A DNA stretch of 64,000 bases, taken from Alteromonas sp. CI.11.F.A3 (lineage in GTDB: Bacteria; Pseudomonadota; Gammaproteobacteria; Enterobacterales; Alteromonadaceae). Positions 1-8,680 of the stretch are shown piece by piece (the stretch's first letter is position 1; each line of letters starts with the position of its first letter). The notes under the pieces are model-generated. The model ran no database searches, had not been told where the DNA came from, and saw only the letters and a program-made list of their open reading frames with translations. Location: NCBI RefSeq assembly GCF_032925565.1, contig NZ_CP136708.1, positions 1,178,001 through 1,242,000 on the forward strand, given 5' to 3'. The position numbers and the translations under genes are program-made.

Positions 1-476
1 ACTAGCCCAGTGTATTCAGGATCGCGCTGCTTATACCACCATAAGTGATAGTCAATAAGTTGTTGAACAATCTGCGATATTTGAGAGTCGACTAGCGCTC
101 TATCTTTAGTTTGTTCGAATAATTGGCGAATAACCGTGGCCAGCACCGGCGGTTGAGTAATCGATGTACTGTCGGGATTATTTTTAACACCCCAAATATC
201 AGGGCCAGGGAAATAGGTATCAGAATGCTGGTGGAAAACAACGTGAGGCACCATGCCGTTTTTCCATTGAGCACTTAACAGTGAAGTGGTTTCTTCCCAT
301 GCACGAGGTTCATCAAACGGAAGCCAGCCTAGCGCCACAATGGCAGAGTCCCAATTCCACTGAAACGGGTAAAGGCCGTGAGTAGGCACTGTGTACCCAC
401 CTAAGTCGTTTTTAATTAGCGTAGCTTTTGCGTCAGCAATTAACTGTTCGTCAGTTTGTGTGGCGATAGTAGTCAT
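1..476 (-). CDS. GH63-like glycoside hydrolase, probable glucosyl/mannosylglycerate hydrolase (partial)
   Basis: The gene begins with ATG at 474-476 and runs off the left edge, so only the first 158 codons are visible. Residues 34-51 carry GLYPFQWNWDSA followed by LGWLPFDEPRAW, and residues 106-111 read SITQPP. These resemble the (alpha/alpha)6-barrel MGH1-like/GH63 family that includes mannosylglycerate and glucosylglycerate hydrolases. There is no signal peptide, so the enzyme is probably cytoplasmic. It diverges from a TonB receptor, a symporter and a glycerate 2-kinase; hydrolysis of a hexosyl-glycerate would supply glycerate to that kinase. The family match is read from the sequence, while the substrate is inferred from context. 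A trehalase-like or other GH63 activity is the main alternative. The catalytic C-terminal part is outside the window. Confidence 0.72.
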   Translation of the reverse strand, partial: MTTIATQTDEQLIADAKATLIKNDLGGYTVPTHGLYPFQWNWDSAIVALGWLPFDEPRAWEETTSLLSAQWKNGMVPHVVFHQHSDTYFPGPDIWGVKNNPDSTSITQPPVLATVIRQLFEQTKDRALVDSQISQIVQQLIDYHLWWYKQRDPEYTGL

Positions 477-481
477 CTAAA

Positions 482-549
482 TACCCATCTTGAGTTCGAA
501 TTAAGATGATTATTACACAATAGTTAAAAAAATAAACCCATTTTGGGTT
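482..549. promoter_or_regulatory. Paired palindromic operator-like sites in divergent promoter region
   Basis: AACCCATTTTGGGTT at 535-549 is a perfect 6-3-6 inverted repeat. TACCCATCTTGAGTT at 482-496 matches it at 12 of 15 positions. Their centres are 53 bp apart, about five helical turns. The first site lies just upstream of the hydrolase start codon, and both lie between the divergent hydrolase and TonB-receptor genes. A bound dimeric regulator, most simply the ROK protein encoded at 6092-7270, could control both directions. The repeats are seen directly; the regulator assignment is inference. Confidence 0.5.
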
Positions 550-665
550 GAAAGTAAGAAAAATGTGTTTTATTGTAAATGCGAAGTTAATTATAAATAG
601 GTGATGTACGGCAAAGTGGGAAGCCGTTAGCAACACCAAATGCCAAAACATATTGGAGATACACC

Positions 666-3119
666 GTGAACAAACTACTTCTAGCCACTACCATTTCTTC
701 GCTATTAGCAGGAAATGCATTAGCGCAAGACACAAATCAGCAAACCAAAGAAGAAAGTGTTGATAAGAAGAAAGTCGACTACGAACAGATTGTCGTAACA
801 GGAACGAGCCGAGCGCGCCTAATTGCCGAAACGCCGCAATCGACAACTTCACTTGGTGAGGCTGAAGTGGCAAAGCTTTCGATGAGTAGCCAAGCAGATG
901 TGTTGCGTTATGTACCAGGCGTTAAAGTTGAAGGTGGTGGAGGTGAAGTAGCAACTAACCTTCAAGTTCGTGGTTTACCTTCTTCAGGCCAGTTTCAATT
1001 CACGCCTTTGTTATATGACGGGTCGCCAACATTGAGTGCGTTTGGCTTAAACTCGTCCGCTTACGATGTTTACTATCGAAATGACCTAGGTATTGAACGG
1101 GTTGAGTTTGTGCGAGGCGGTGTATCTAATTTGTTTGGGCAAGGTTCTGTCGCCGGTGTCATTAACTACCTGTCTAAAAAGGGCACTGAAGAAGCGGAAA
1201 GCACAGTGCAACTTGAGCTTTCAGACAATAATCGTAAAAGAATAGATTTTGCGACTAGCGGCCCGCTTAACGAAAAAGGGCTATTTTACGCCCTATCAGG
1301 TTTTTATCGTTACGATGAGGGCCCCATTGATACTGGTTTACCTACAGAGGGCTATCAGCTTCGCGGTAACTTACACAAAGAATTCGATGATGGGAGTGGT
1401 TATTTCACTATTTATGGCCAAGCTATTGATGATCAAGTGCAGTTCTTTTTACCTATACCGCTGGATTCTCAAAGCCGAGACCGCGTAGCCGGTAATGATG
1501 GTAGCGAAGTAGAGTCGACACAAACCTTCTATGCTTCTGGCTTATCCTACGATACCGCGAACGGCAGATATACAACCCCCATTGAAGAAGGTGTGGCCAC
1601 TCAGGGTGGCTCAATTTCTATGGAGTTTCAAAAAGAACTGGGCAACGATTTCAACGTGCTTGCTCGTGCTAAGTATGCCAGCTACGACCATCAATTTAAC
1701 TTATTTCTTGATGGCGACGGTATAATCAACGTACCCGAAACGCAGAGTGAATATTTAGCAAGCCGTGGCTTAGGCGATGTTCAAGATGCGCAGTTTACCT
1801 ATGCTGGTACCGATATTGCGTTACCTGAAGGTGACTTGTTATTTGCTAACCGTATTCTGGACCGAGACAGACCGGTTACCGACTTTTCATCTGAACTGAA
1901 CCTAGTGAAATACTTAGATGTAGGCGACTTTTCTCACAGCATTACTGTGGGTACCTTCTTTTCTAGTTCAGAAGCAGAAGACAACAATGTTATTACCCGT
2001 TACTTAGGTGAATTTAACAACCAAGCAAGATTGGTTGATTTAACCATCACCGATGGCGACAACAACGACATTATTGTTAGCCAAAACGGGGTAACAGGCC
2101 CTGGCATAAGCTTCTCTGATGCCACTATTTCTGCTCGCAGAACCGCATTCTATATTGCCGATCAAATGCAAAGCGACGATTGGATTATTGACGTAGGTAT
2201 TCGCTGGGAAGATATTGACGGCACCATAACACGCGAAGGAAGCCAAACAGTAATTGTAAATGATGACCCTTCTCTTTATACCGATTTACAGCAAAACGTC
2301 ACAGGTAATGGTGCGCTTACACATGGCAACGTGTCTAATTCTGAAATCGCTTACTCGGTTGCAGCATTGTATAAAATGGCAGACAACTTCAATGTGTACG
2401 CCAACTATTCTCGAGGGTTCTTCTTCCCAGAACTGCGTGGTGTTGCGTTCGGTCCGAACGGTGAGCCAGGCACCTACGAAAGTGAAATTGTTAAGCAAGC
2501 GGAACTTGGAGCCAAATTCTTCTTCAACGATTTCGTGGGTACCGTAGCGCTGTTTAAAACCGACCTTGAAGATCGCCGCTCAGTCGACTTTGTAAATGAT
2601 GAAAATGGCGTTGCTGTAGAAGTGCCCGTTTTTCAATCTACCGAGGCTTACGGGGTTGAGGTAGTGGGTAGCTACAATATTACCGAAGACCTTATTTTCG
2701 ATGCTAACTTCACCTACACCGACCATGAGTTCACAGAGTATGAATCTGATCCAAGTGTGGTAGGTAACGAGTTACGCAGAAAGCCGAAAGTTATGTTCAA
2801 CTCTTCACTACGCTATACGCTAGATGACTGGGACATCTCTTTTTATCACAACTACCACGGTAAAAATTTCACCAATGATGCGAACTCCGTTGAGCTAGAT
2901 GATTTCCATGTGTTCCGTTTAGATACAGGTTACACCTGGGAGCTTGGACAAGGTGAACGCATTCGAACCAGTATCGCGGTTTGGAACTTGTTTGATTCAG
3001 ATGGTGTTACAGAAGGTTCTCCACGTCTTGGCAATAGCCAAACGGCGGGCGAGTCTTATTTTGTAGGTCGTCCCATTTTACCACGCCGCGTATCGCTGCG
3101 TGTACGCTACGATTTTTAG
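666..3119 (+). CDS. TonB-dependent outer-membrane receptor
   Basis: This 817-residue protein is predicted to import a substrate across the outer membrane using TonB-ExbBD energy. It starts with GTG, preceded by GGAGAT with 6 nt spacing. The first 20 residues form a signal peptide with a likely cut after ALA. A TonB-box-like IVVTG follows at about residue 42. The plug domain spans roughly residues 45-170, with LQVRGLPSSGQ and IERVEFVRGG as typical segments, and the rest is the beta-barrel ending in a terminal Phe (RVRYDF). It is the first gene of a probable transport and catabolic unit with a symporter and a glycerate kinase. The substrate, perhaps a hexosyl-glycerate, is inferred only from these neighbours. 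Confidence 0.9.
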   Translation: MNKLLLATTISSLLAGNALAQDTNQQTKEESVDKKKVDYEQIVVTGTSRARLIAETPQSTTSLGEAEVAKLSMSSQADVLRYVPGVKVEGGGGEVATNLQVRGLPSSGQFQFTPLLYDGSPTLSAFGLNSSAYDVYYRNDLGIERVEFVRGGVSNLFGQGSVAGVINYLSKKGTEEAESTVQLELSDNNRKRIDFATSGPLNEKGLFYALSGFYRYDEGPIDTGLPTEGYQLRGNLHKEFDDGSGYFTIYGQAIDDQVQFFLPIPLDSQSRDRVAGNDGSEVESTQTFYASGLSYDTANGRYTTPIEEGVATQGGSISMEFQKELGNDFNVLARAKYASYDHQFNLFLDGDGIINVPETQSEYLASRGLGDVQDAQFTYAGTDIALPEGDLLFANRILDRDRPVTDFSSELNLVKYLDVGDFSHSITVGTFFSSSEAEDNNVITRYLGEFNNQARLVDLTITDGDNNDIIVSQNGVTGPGISFSDATISARRTAFYIADQMQSDDWIIDVGIRWEDIDGTITREGSQTVIVNDDPSLYTDLQQNVTGNGALTHGNVSNSEIAYSVAALYKMADNFNVYANYSRGFFFPELRGVAFGPNGEPGTYESEIVKQAELGAKFFFNDFVGTVALFKTDLEDRRSVDFVNDENGVAVEVPVFQSTEAYGVEVVGSYNITEDLIFDANFTYTDHEFTEYESDPSVVGNELRRKPKVMFNSSLRYTLDDWDISFYHNYHGKNFTNDANSVELDDFHVFRLDTGYTWELGQGERIRTSIAVWNLFDSDGVTEGSPRLGNSQTAGESYFVGRPILPRRVSLRVRYDF

Positions 3120-3138
3120 TCGACGTTGACCTCCCCAT

Positions 3139-3175
3139 TGCTGATAGTTCCGTATGGCGCTATCAGCATTTTTTA
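3139..3175 (+). terminator. Stem-loop with T-tract after TonB receptor gene
   Basis: TGCTGATAG at 3139-3147 pairs with CTATCAGCA at 3160-3168, followed by a run of T. It sits 20 bp after the receptor stop and 27 bp before the symporter start on the same strand. It may act as a partial terminator that lowers transporter expression relative to the abundant receptor. Confidence 0.65.
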
Positions 3176-3201
3176 TTACTAACGCATAATAAGAACCGCA
3201 T

Positions 3202-4776
3202 ATGAATTTACTAGATTATATTGTCGTGGTTGGCTACTTGGGTGCTTTGCTTGTAATGGGTTTTTCCATGCGACAACAAGAAAGCAAGGGTGATTATTTT
3301 CTTGGCGGCCGTTCATTAGGCTGGAAACCTCTTACTCTTTCAGTCATGGCGACTCAACTTTCTGCCATTAGCTTTATCTCTGCACCTGCATTCGTAGGCT
3401 TGCGTGAAGGTGGGGGCATGATTTGGCTTTCCTACGAGCTAGCAATTCCTATTGCGATGATATTGCTACTAGGTACTGTTTTGCCCACACTGTATAAGTC
3501 GGGCGTGGTTAGTATTTATGATTACCTTGAGCAACGCTTTGGCCGCGCAACGCGGGTGTTAATTAGCGTTGTGTTTCAATTTAGCCGCGCGTTTGCCACG
3601 GGAATAATGATTTATGCGGTGTCTATCATTCTACAGGGCACTATGGGTATTGAAGCGTGGCAAGCGGTAATATTGACCGGTATTATTACCGTGCTTTACT
3701 CGCTTCAAGGCGGCATGAAAGCGGTGGTTTACGCTGATGCCATTCAAATGGTTATTATAGTGCTTGGCACCATTGCTTGTATCGCCATTGGCCTTAATGC
3801 ACTAGGTGGGCTAGATGTGCTTATCGCCGAGGTGCCAAAAGAACGTCTAGTGGCGATTAACTTTACATCATTCGGCTTCAATGGTGATGGGTTTGGCTTT
3901 CTACCTATGCTATTTGGTGGTCTTGTTTTATATGCATCTTATTATGGCTGTGACCAAACACAGGCGCAGCGCGCTTTATCGGCTAGGAATGAAAACGACC
4001 TAAGAAAAATGATTGTGGCAAACGGTATAGTACGTTTTCCGATCACCTTACTGTACTGCTTTTCAGGGCTTATTGTCGGTACGCTGGCGTTAACGAACTT
4101 AGATTTCTTTGAAAAAATTCCAGCCAATAACCCTGATTGGCTAATGCCCACGTTTATTCTTAATTATTTGCCACATGGACTTATCGGCTTGCTGATTGTA
4201 GCCATATTATCAGCGGCTATGTCTTCACTAAGTTCGGCCATTAATTCTTTATCTGCGGTTACCGTTGAAGACTATTGTCGCATTACCAATAAAGACTTAG
4301 AGCATTCTAACTACCTGCGTCTGGCTAAGTTTACAGGGCTGGTGTGGGGCGCTATTACTCTAGTGCTTTCACTGTTCGCAGGTAATATTGCGCCTACTAT
4401 TATTGAAGCTATCAACAAAGTAGGCTCGGTATTCTATGGTCCTATTTTGGCGCTGTTCTTATTGGCAGTATTAAGTCAAACGCTAAAAGGGCGCCATGTG
4501 AACCTAGGACTTATCGCTGGCGTAGGCACTAATATCATAGTGTGGTTATTTGTACCCGAGGTTTTCTGGTTCTGGTGGAACGTGATTGGGTTCGTGGTGA
4601 CATGTTCGGTAGCGTGGGTTACTAGCATTGCATGGCCTACACATCACCCAAAAGGGGTAGCACTGCAAAAATTAACTTTCCATTCAATTTTAACGTGGAA
4701 AGACATCATTTTACTAAGCGCATTTTTCGCTTTCATGGTGATAACCTGCATGATTTTACCATCACTTTTTAGCTAA
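3202..4776 (+). CDS. Sodium:solute symporter (SSS family)
   Basis: This is a 524-residue inner-membrane protein with about 13 hydrophobic helices. Near the N-terminus it has YFLGGRSLGWKPLTLSVMAT, typical of the SSS/SGLT family. A later helix carries SAAMSSLSSAINSLSAV, the serine-rich segment that forms the Na2 site in characterised members. It most likely moves a sugar or sugar-acid derivative into the cytoplasm with sodium. It follows the TonB receptor and precedes the glycerate kinase by 11 bp, so transport of the hydrolase substrate or of glycerate is plausible. The exact substrate cannot be told from sequence. Confidence 0.88.
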   Translation: MNLLDYIVVVGYLGALLVMGFSMRQQESKGDYFLGGRSLGWKPLTLSVMATQLSAISFISAPAFVGLREGGGMIWLSYELAIPIAMILLLGTVLPTLYKSGVVSIYDYLEQRFGRATRVLISVVFQFSRAFATGIMIYAVSIILQGTMGIEAWQAVILTGIITVLYSLQGGMKAVVYADAIQMVIIVLGTIACIAIGLNALGGLDVLIAEVPKERLVAINFTSFGFNGDGFGFLPMLFGGLVLYASYYGCDQTQAQRALSARNENDLRKMIVANGIVRFPITLLYCFSGLIVGTLALTNLDFFEKIPANNPDWLMPTFILNYLPHGLIGLLIVAILSAAMSSLSSAINSLSAVTVEDYCRITNKDLEHSNYLRLAKFTGLVWGAITLVLSLFAGNIAPTIIEAINKVGSVFYGPILALFLLAVLSQTLKGRHVNLGLIAGVGTNIIVWLFVPEVFWFWWNVIGFVVTCSVAWVTSIAWPTHHPKGVALQKLTFHSILTWKDIILLSAFFAFMVITCMILPSLFS

Positions 4777-4787
4777 CAGGATGTGCT

Positions 4788-6017
4788 ATGAATAAAGATT
4801 TCTTAACCTCGCTTTACCTGTCAGGGGTAGACGTAAGTAAACCTAAAGCGTGTCTTGGCTCCTATTTTACTGCTTTCTCGCCTTACGAGAAGGTATGCAT
4901 ACTCGGTGCGGGTAAAGCCGCCGCCGATATGGCGCAAGAGGCCTATCGTTATTTTGGCAACAATGCTTACGGCGCGGTGGTTACCCGTTATGGGTACGAA
5001 GCCACGGGGTCAACTGGGAATATAAAGGTAATGAGTGCTTCTCATCCGGTACCCGATGAAAAAAGTGTTATAGCGGCTAATACCTTAATGGATATCGCTA
5101 GCCGTGTGCCGAAAAACGAGCACGTTATTTTTCTTATCTCTGGTGGTGGCTCTGCGCTGGCCTGTGCACCGGCTAAGGGCGTTACTCTTGAAGAAAAACT
5201 AAAACTACATAAGTTCTTACTACGAAGCGGTGCCAGTATTGAAGAAATGAACACGGTACGAAAGCATGTTTCATTAATTAAAGGTGGGCGGTTAGCCGCA
5301 GCCAGCAAAGGTAAAAACACGTCTTTGGTGATATCGGATGTTGTGGGTGATAACCCCGCCTTTATTGCGTCTGGTTTAACGGTACAAGATAACTCCACCC
5401 CTGACGAAGCACTCGCTATATTAGAGCAATATGGTTGGGATGAAGTCAGTGGTATTGCCGAACATTTGAAGCACGCCCCACCGTTGCCCAGAATAAGTGG
5501 TGATTATCACATTGTTGCCAACGCAAATACAGCAATAGATGTTGGGGTTAAAAGAGCACAAACCGAGGGCTGGAATACGCACGTTATTAGCTACGCTGAA
5601 ACTGGCGAAGCCGCCGAGGTGGCAAAACGTCATGCTGAGATAGCGTTAGACTATAAAAGAAAAGGTGAAACCTGCTTATTGTTTTCTGGTGGTGAACTCA
5701 CAGTTACTTTGGGTGATACCGAGGGCGAGGGCGGGCCGAACCAAGAATATTTGATGGTATTGGCCGAAGCCTTGCGAGGACAAGCAGGTATATGTGCGCT
5801 TGCCGCCGACACTGATGGGGTTGATGGCAGCAAAGATGTAGCGGGAGGTTATATTGACGAAAATACGCTTTCTCGCGCATCAGAAAAAGGGCTAGACTTA
5901 AATAACCTTATTGAACAGCACAATAGTTTTGCGTTTTTTGATGGCTTAAAAGACCATATTGTCATCGGGCCCACTCGCACCAACGTAAACGACTTTCGTG
6001 TTATTTGTGTTTTTTAA
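4788..6017 (+). CDS. Glycerate 2-kinase (type-2, GckA/MOFRL family)
   Basis: This 409-residue enzyme is expected to phosphorylate D-glycerate to 2-phosphoglycerate with ATP, feeding lower glycolysis. Diagnostic segments, in order, are ASHPVPDEKS, LISGGGSALACAP, EEMNTVRKHVSLIKGGRLA, ISDVVGDNPAFIASG, LFSGGELTVTLGD and the C-terminal GPTRTNVNDFRV of the MOFRL domain. Its length fits the family. It lies 11 bp after the symporter, which indicates co-transcription. A glycerate kinase beside a GH63-like hydrolase is the main reason to propose mannosylglycerate or glucosylglycerate as substrate. Glycerate from another route is possible. Confidence 0.9.
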   Translation: MNKDFLTSLYLSGVDVSKPKACLGSYFTAFSPYEKVCILGAGKAAADMAQEAYRYFGNNAYGAVVTRYGYEATGSTGNIKVMSASHPVPDEKSVIAANTLMDIASRVPKNEHVIFLISGGGSALACAPAKGVTLEEKLKLHKFLLRSGASIEEMNTVRKHVSLIKGGRLAAASKGKNTSLVISDVVGDNPAFIASGLTVQDNSTPDEALAILEQYGWDEVSGIAEHLKHAPPLPRISGDYHIVANANTAIDVGVKRAQTEGWNTHVISYAETGEAAEVAKRHAEIALDYKRKGETCLLFSGGELTVTLGDTEGEGGPNQEYLMVLAEALRGQAGICALAADTDGVDGSKDVAGGYIDENTLSRASEKGLDLNNLIEQHNSFAFFDGLKDHIVIGPTRTNVNDFRVICVF

Positions 6018-6034
6018 AACTGTAACTGTGTGAT

Positions 6035-6066
6035 GGCAAGGGTATAATTCGGTTTTATACCTTGCC
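6035..6066 (+). promoter_or_regulatory. Stem-loop between glycerate kinase and ROK genes
   Basis: GGCAAGGGTATAA at 6035-6047 pairs with TTATACCTTGCC at 6055-6066 with one bulged G and a short loop. No T-tract follows, so a classical terminator is unlikely; an operator or mRNA processing hairpin is possible. It covers the TTG at 6062, which argues that translation of the ROK gene begins at the later ATG. Confidence 0.45.
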
Positions 6067-6091
6067 CTCTTACGTTAATGAAGTGCTAATT

Positions 6092-7270
6092 ATGCTTGCG
6101 TCTATTAAAAATAATCAGCTTTTACGATCGGCTTTTACTGTTAGCAAAGGTGATAAATTATTACCGGATAACCCTCGCGCTATTGTGCGTGAAGTGTTTT
6201 GGAACATGAACACCACGCAAAGCAAAATAGCAGAGCAGACCCAAATTCCTCAGCAAACCGTGTCACGACTTGTGAAAGGACTGATTGAACAAGGCGTACT
6301 TCGAGTTAACGAAGAAAAAGACGAAAGCAGCACTGAAACCAAATCATCGAAAGGCAAAAGTGTATCAGGTATAGCGCCCAATCCAGCGTTCGCCTATTCG
6401 TTTGGTTTATCGGTATTACTCGATGCAATTTCGGTAGCTGTGCTGGACTTTACTGGCGAGGTTGTCGATACCTTAATTCTTGAGCTTGATGATATGGGTA
6501 TTGAGTCGGTATTGCGAAAAGCGGTAGCCATGGCGAATGAATTGATTGAGACCCACGCTATTCCTACTGACCGAATTTTAGGTATGGGAGTGGGGATCTC
6601 TGGCTTTTTCAGTTCTACTGATGGAAAAATGAATACCCACCATGCCATTGAAGAGTGGGCGGAAATTAATATTGCAGAAACGGTTGCAGAAGCCTTTCAA
6701 CTGCCTACTTGGGTGGTTAACGATGGAACTGGCGCGGCAGCTGGAGAGGGTATTGCAGGGGTAGGGCGACAGTACAAAAACTTTGTGTACTTGTTTGTTT
6801 CAAGTGCGTTTGGTGGTGGGCTGGTCAATAACGGCGACATGATTCGTGGTACGCATGGCAACGCCGGTGAGCTCGGTGACATGCTTCCAGCCAAGCTTTA
6901 TAGTCATCCTAACTTACAATTGCTACAGAGAATCTTGTCAAAGCACGGTGTCGACGTACCTTCAATCTATAAGTTAAATGAAACCTTCGATCCTAACTGG
7001 CCTGGGGTAGATGAATGGATTTATAAGGTTCAGGATTCTTTTGATTTGGTCGCTACCGCAAGCTCCGCGTTACTCGACAGCCAAGCTATAATAATTGGTG
7101 GTCATATTCCTACCCAGCTGGCTGAGAAGGTCATTCCTCGAATTGATGTTTATGCGCAGTTCAGGCGAGGCGCAAAGCGACCCTTACCTGAAATTGTGTG
7201 CGCGGAAGTCACAAGAAGTCCGGTTGCGGTTGGCGCGGCTACGCTACCTTTAAGGGAATGGTTTCTTTAG
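6092..7270 (+). CDS. ROK-family transcriptional regulator
   Basis: The 392-residue product from ATG 6092 has an N-terminal winged helix-turn-helix (about residues 38-72, with QSKIAEQTQIPQQTVSRLVK). A ROK sugar-kinase-like domain follows (about 95-390, with WVVNDGTGAAAGEG, SSAFGGGLVNNG and GNAGELGDM). The cysteine zinc motif CXCGXXGCXE of many ROK proteins is not present. The frame can be extended to a TTG at 6062, but that codon lies in a hairpin and lacks a Shine-Dalgarno, so I prefer 6092. It closes the putative hexosyl-glycerate locus and most likely represses it until a sugar or glycoside binds. The ligand is not known. Confidence 0.85.
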   Translation: MLASIKNNQLLRSAFTVSKGDKLLPDNPRAIVREVFWNMNTTQSKIAEQTQIPQQTVSRLVKGLIEQGVLRVNEEKDESSTETKSSKGKSVSGIAPNPAFAYSFGLSVLLDAISVAVLDFTGEVVDTLILELDDMGIESVLRKAVAMANELIETHAIPTDRILGMGVGISGFFSSTDGKMNTHHAIEEWAEINIAETVAEAFQLPTWVVNDGTGAAAGEGIAGVGRQYKNFVYLFVSSAFGGGLVNNGDMIRGTHGNAGELGDMLPAKLYSHPNLQLLQRILSKHGVDVPSIYKLNETFDPNWPGVDEWIYKVQDSFDLVATASSALLDSQAIIIGGHIPTQLAEKVIPRIDVYAQFRRGAKRPLPEIVCAEVTRSPVAVGAATLPLREWFL

Positions 7271-7278
7271 TCACCGGA

Positions 7279-8529
7279 TCAATAGGATGTAGCATTGCTG
7301 TCACTGGCAATAATCCTATCTTTGCCAGTACGCTTGGCCTGATAAAGCCGCTTGTCGGCTATATCAATTTGCGTTTCAAGGTTAGTGTGTTTTTCTGCGC
7401 AAATACCAATGCTGCACGTTATGTTCAATTCGTGTTGCGTGAAACGTGAGCTCCGGACAAGGTTAATAAATTGCGAAACGTTTCCAAGGTGCTCCTTCAA
7501 CGTGCGGGTAGATATCACCGTAAACTCTTCACCGCCGTAGCGAACCACCAAGTCTTCACCAAAGTGTTCTTTTAATAGAGTGGCAAACTCTTGAAGCAAC
7601 ATATCACCCGCTTTATGGCCTTGGTTATCATTCACTAATTTAAAGTTATCGATATCAATCATACATACGGTCACCCCTGAAGACGGAGTGCTCTGTGTTA
7701 ATATTGCGCCACCTTGCTCGATAAGGTAGCGGCGGTTATAAACTTGAGTAAGGGGATCGATATTGGCAGATTGCCTGATGGTTTGAATCATTTCCTGGGC
7801 TTCTAAATTTTGCATCACTCGGCAAAAGAACTCTTCGTGGTAGAAAGGTTTAGACAGGAAGTCATTTGCGCCGCTTTTGATGAACTTAGAAGAAAGTACG
7901 CCATCGTTGGTACCTGAAAGCCCAATGAAAATTAAGTCTTGCATGCGACGCTCATGTCTTATTGCTTTGATGAGTTCGTATCCATCCATATTGGGCATGC
8001 GGTGATCGGAGATTACCATACGGATATCTTGATGCTCAGACAGCACATTGAGTGCGTCTATGCCATCATCTGCCTCATATATCTGGAATTGAAATTTTTT
8101 AAGGAGGCTACAAATATAGTTTCGACTGGTAACAGAGTCTTCAACAACCAGTACCTTAGTCGTGAGGTTTTTTCTCAAGCGATCAATGAGTTTAATAACC
8201 TGATTGTAGGAATAGCGAGATTCTTTGGTTACATAATCAAGTACGCCTAAATCGAGTAGTTGAGCACGTGTAAATTCATCAAAGTTTCCAGTTAACACTA
8301 AGGTGGGAATTGAATATGATAAGCTGAGATCTACGCTCTCACCGTTGGGGGCATCTGGTAAATTTAGGTCAACAATAGCGGCGAGAAAATCGCTCCCTCT
8401 TTCAAGTTCCTGTGTCGCCTCGGCAAAATCTTTGCAAAGGATTGGCGTTAAGTAAGGGTTGTCTTCTAACAGTTTACTTAAAATTTTGCGGACGGTTAGG
8501 CTGTCTTCTACCACCAATACTTTATTCAT
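7279..8529 (-). CDS. Diguanylate cyclase with two receiver domains (REC-REC-GGDEF)
   Basis: This 416-residue cytoplasmic protein should make cyclic di-GMP from GTP under phosphorylation control. The first receiver domain (1-120) has a probable phospho-acceptor Asp54 and Lys102. The second (124-240) has Asp175 in SDHRMPNMDG and Lys227 in LSKPF. The GGDEF domain (about 255-412) has an intact GGEEF at 332-336. The RxxD product-inhibition site upstream is not conserved: the position where Arg is expected reads FGED. It overlaps nothing and is convergent with the ROK gene, ending 9 bp away. No partner kinase is adjacent. Confidence 0.92.
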   Translation of the reverse strand: MNKVLVVEDSLTVRKILSKLLEDNPYLTPILCKDFAEATQELERGSDFLAAIVDLNLPDAPNGESVDLSLSYSIPTLVLTGNFDEFTRAQLLDLGVLDYVTKESRYSYNQVIKLIDRLRKNLTTKVLVVEDSVTSRNYICSLLKKFQFQIYEADDGIDALNVLSEHQDIRMVISDHRMPNMDGYELIKAIRHERRMQDLIFIGLSGTNDGVLSSKFIKSGANDFLSKPFYHEEFFCRVMQNLEAQEMIQTIRQSANIDPLTQVYNRRYLIEQGGAILTQSTPSSGVTVCMIDIDNFKLVNDNQGHKAGDMLLQEFATLLKEHFGEDLVVRYGGEEFTVISTRTLKEHLGNVSQFINLVRSSRFTQHELNITCSIGICAEKHTNLETQIDIADKRLYQAKRTGKDRIIASDSNATSY

Positions 8530-8680
8530 GACGACATCGGCTCTTAGAAACTAGACGTCAAGAATAACGAAAATGTAGGAACAATGCGCCCCTAGGAGCG
8601 CAATATTATACTGAAGTCTACCTTCGTGATAAGCGAAGAAAAGCCTTTACACCTCAATGGGTTGAATTTTGTACTGCCAA

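Noticed and set aside
5042..5398. 118-residue frame antisense to the glycerate kinase
   Set aside because: It is a shadow of a well-conserved enzyme and has no independent support.
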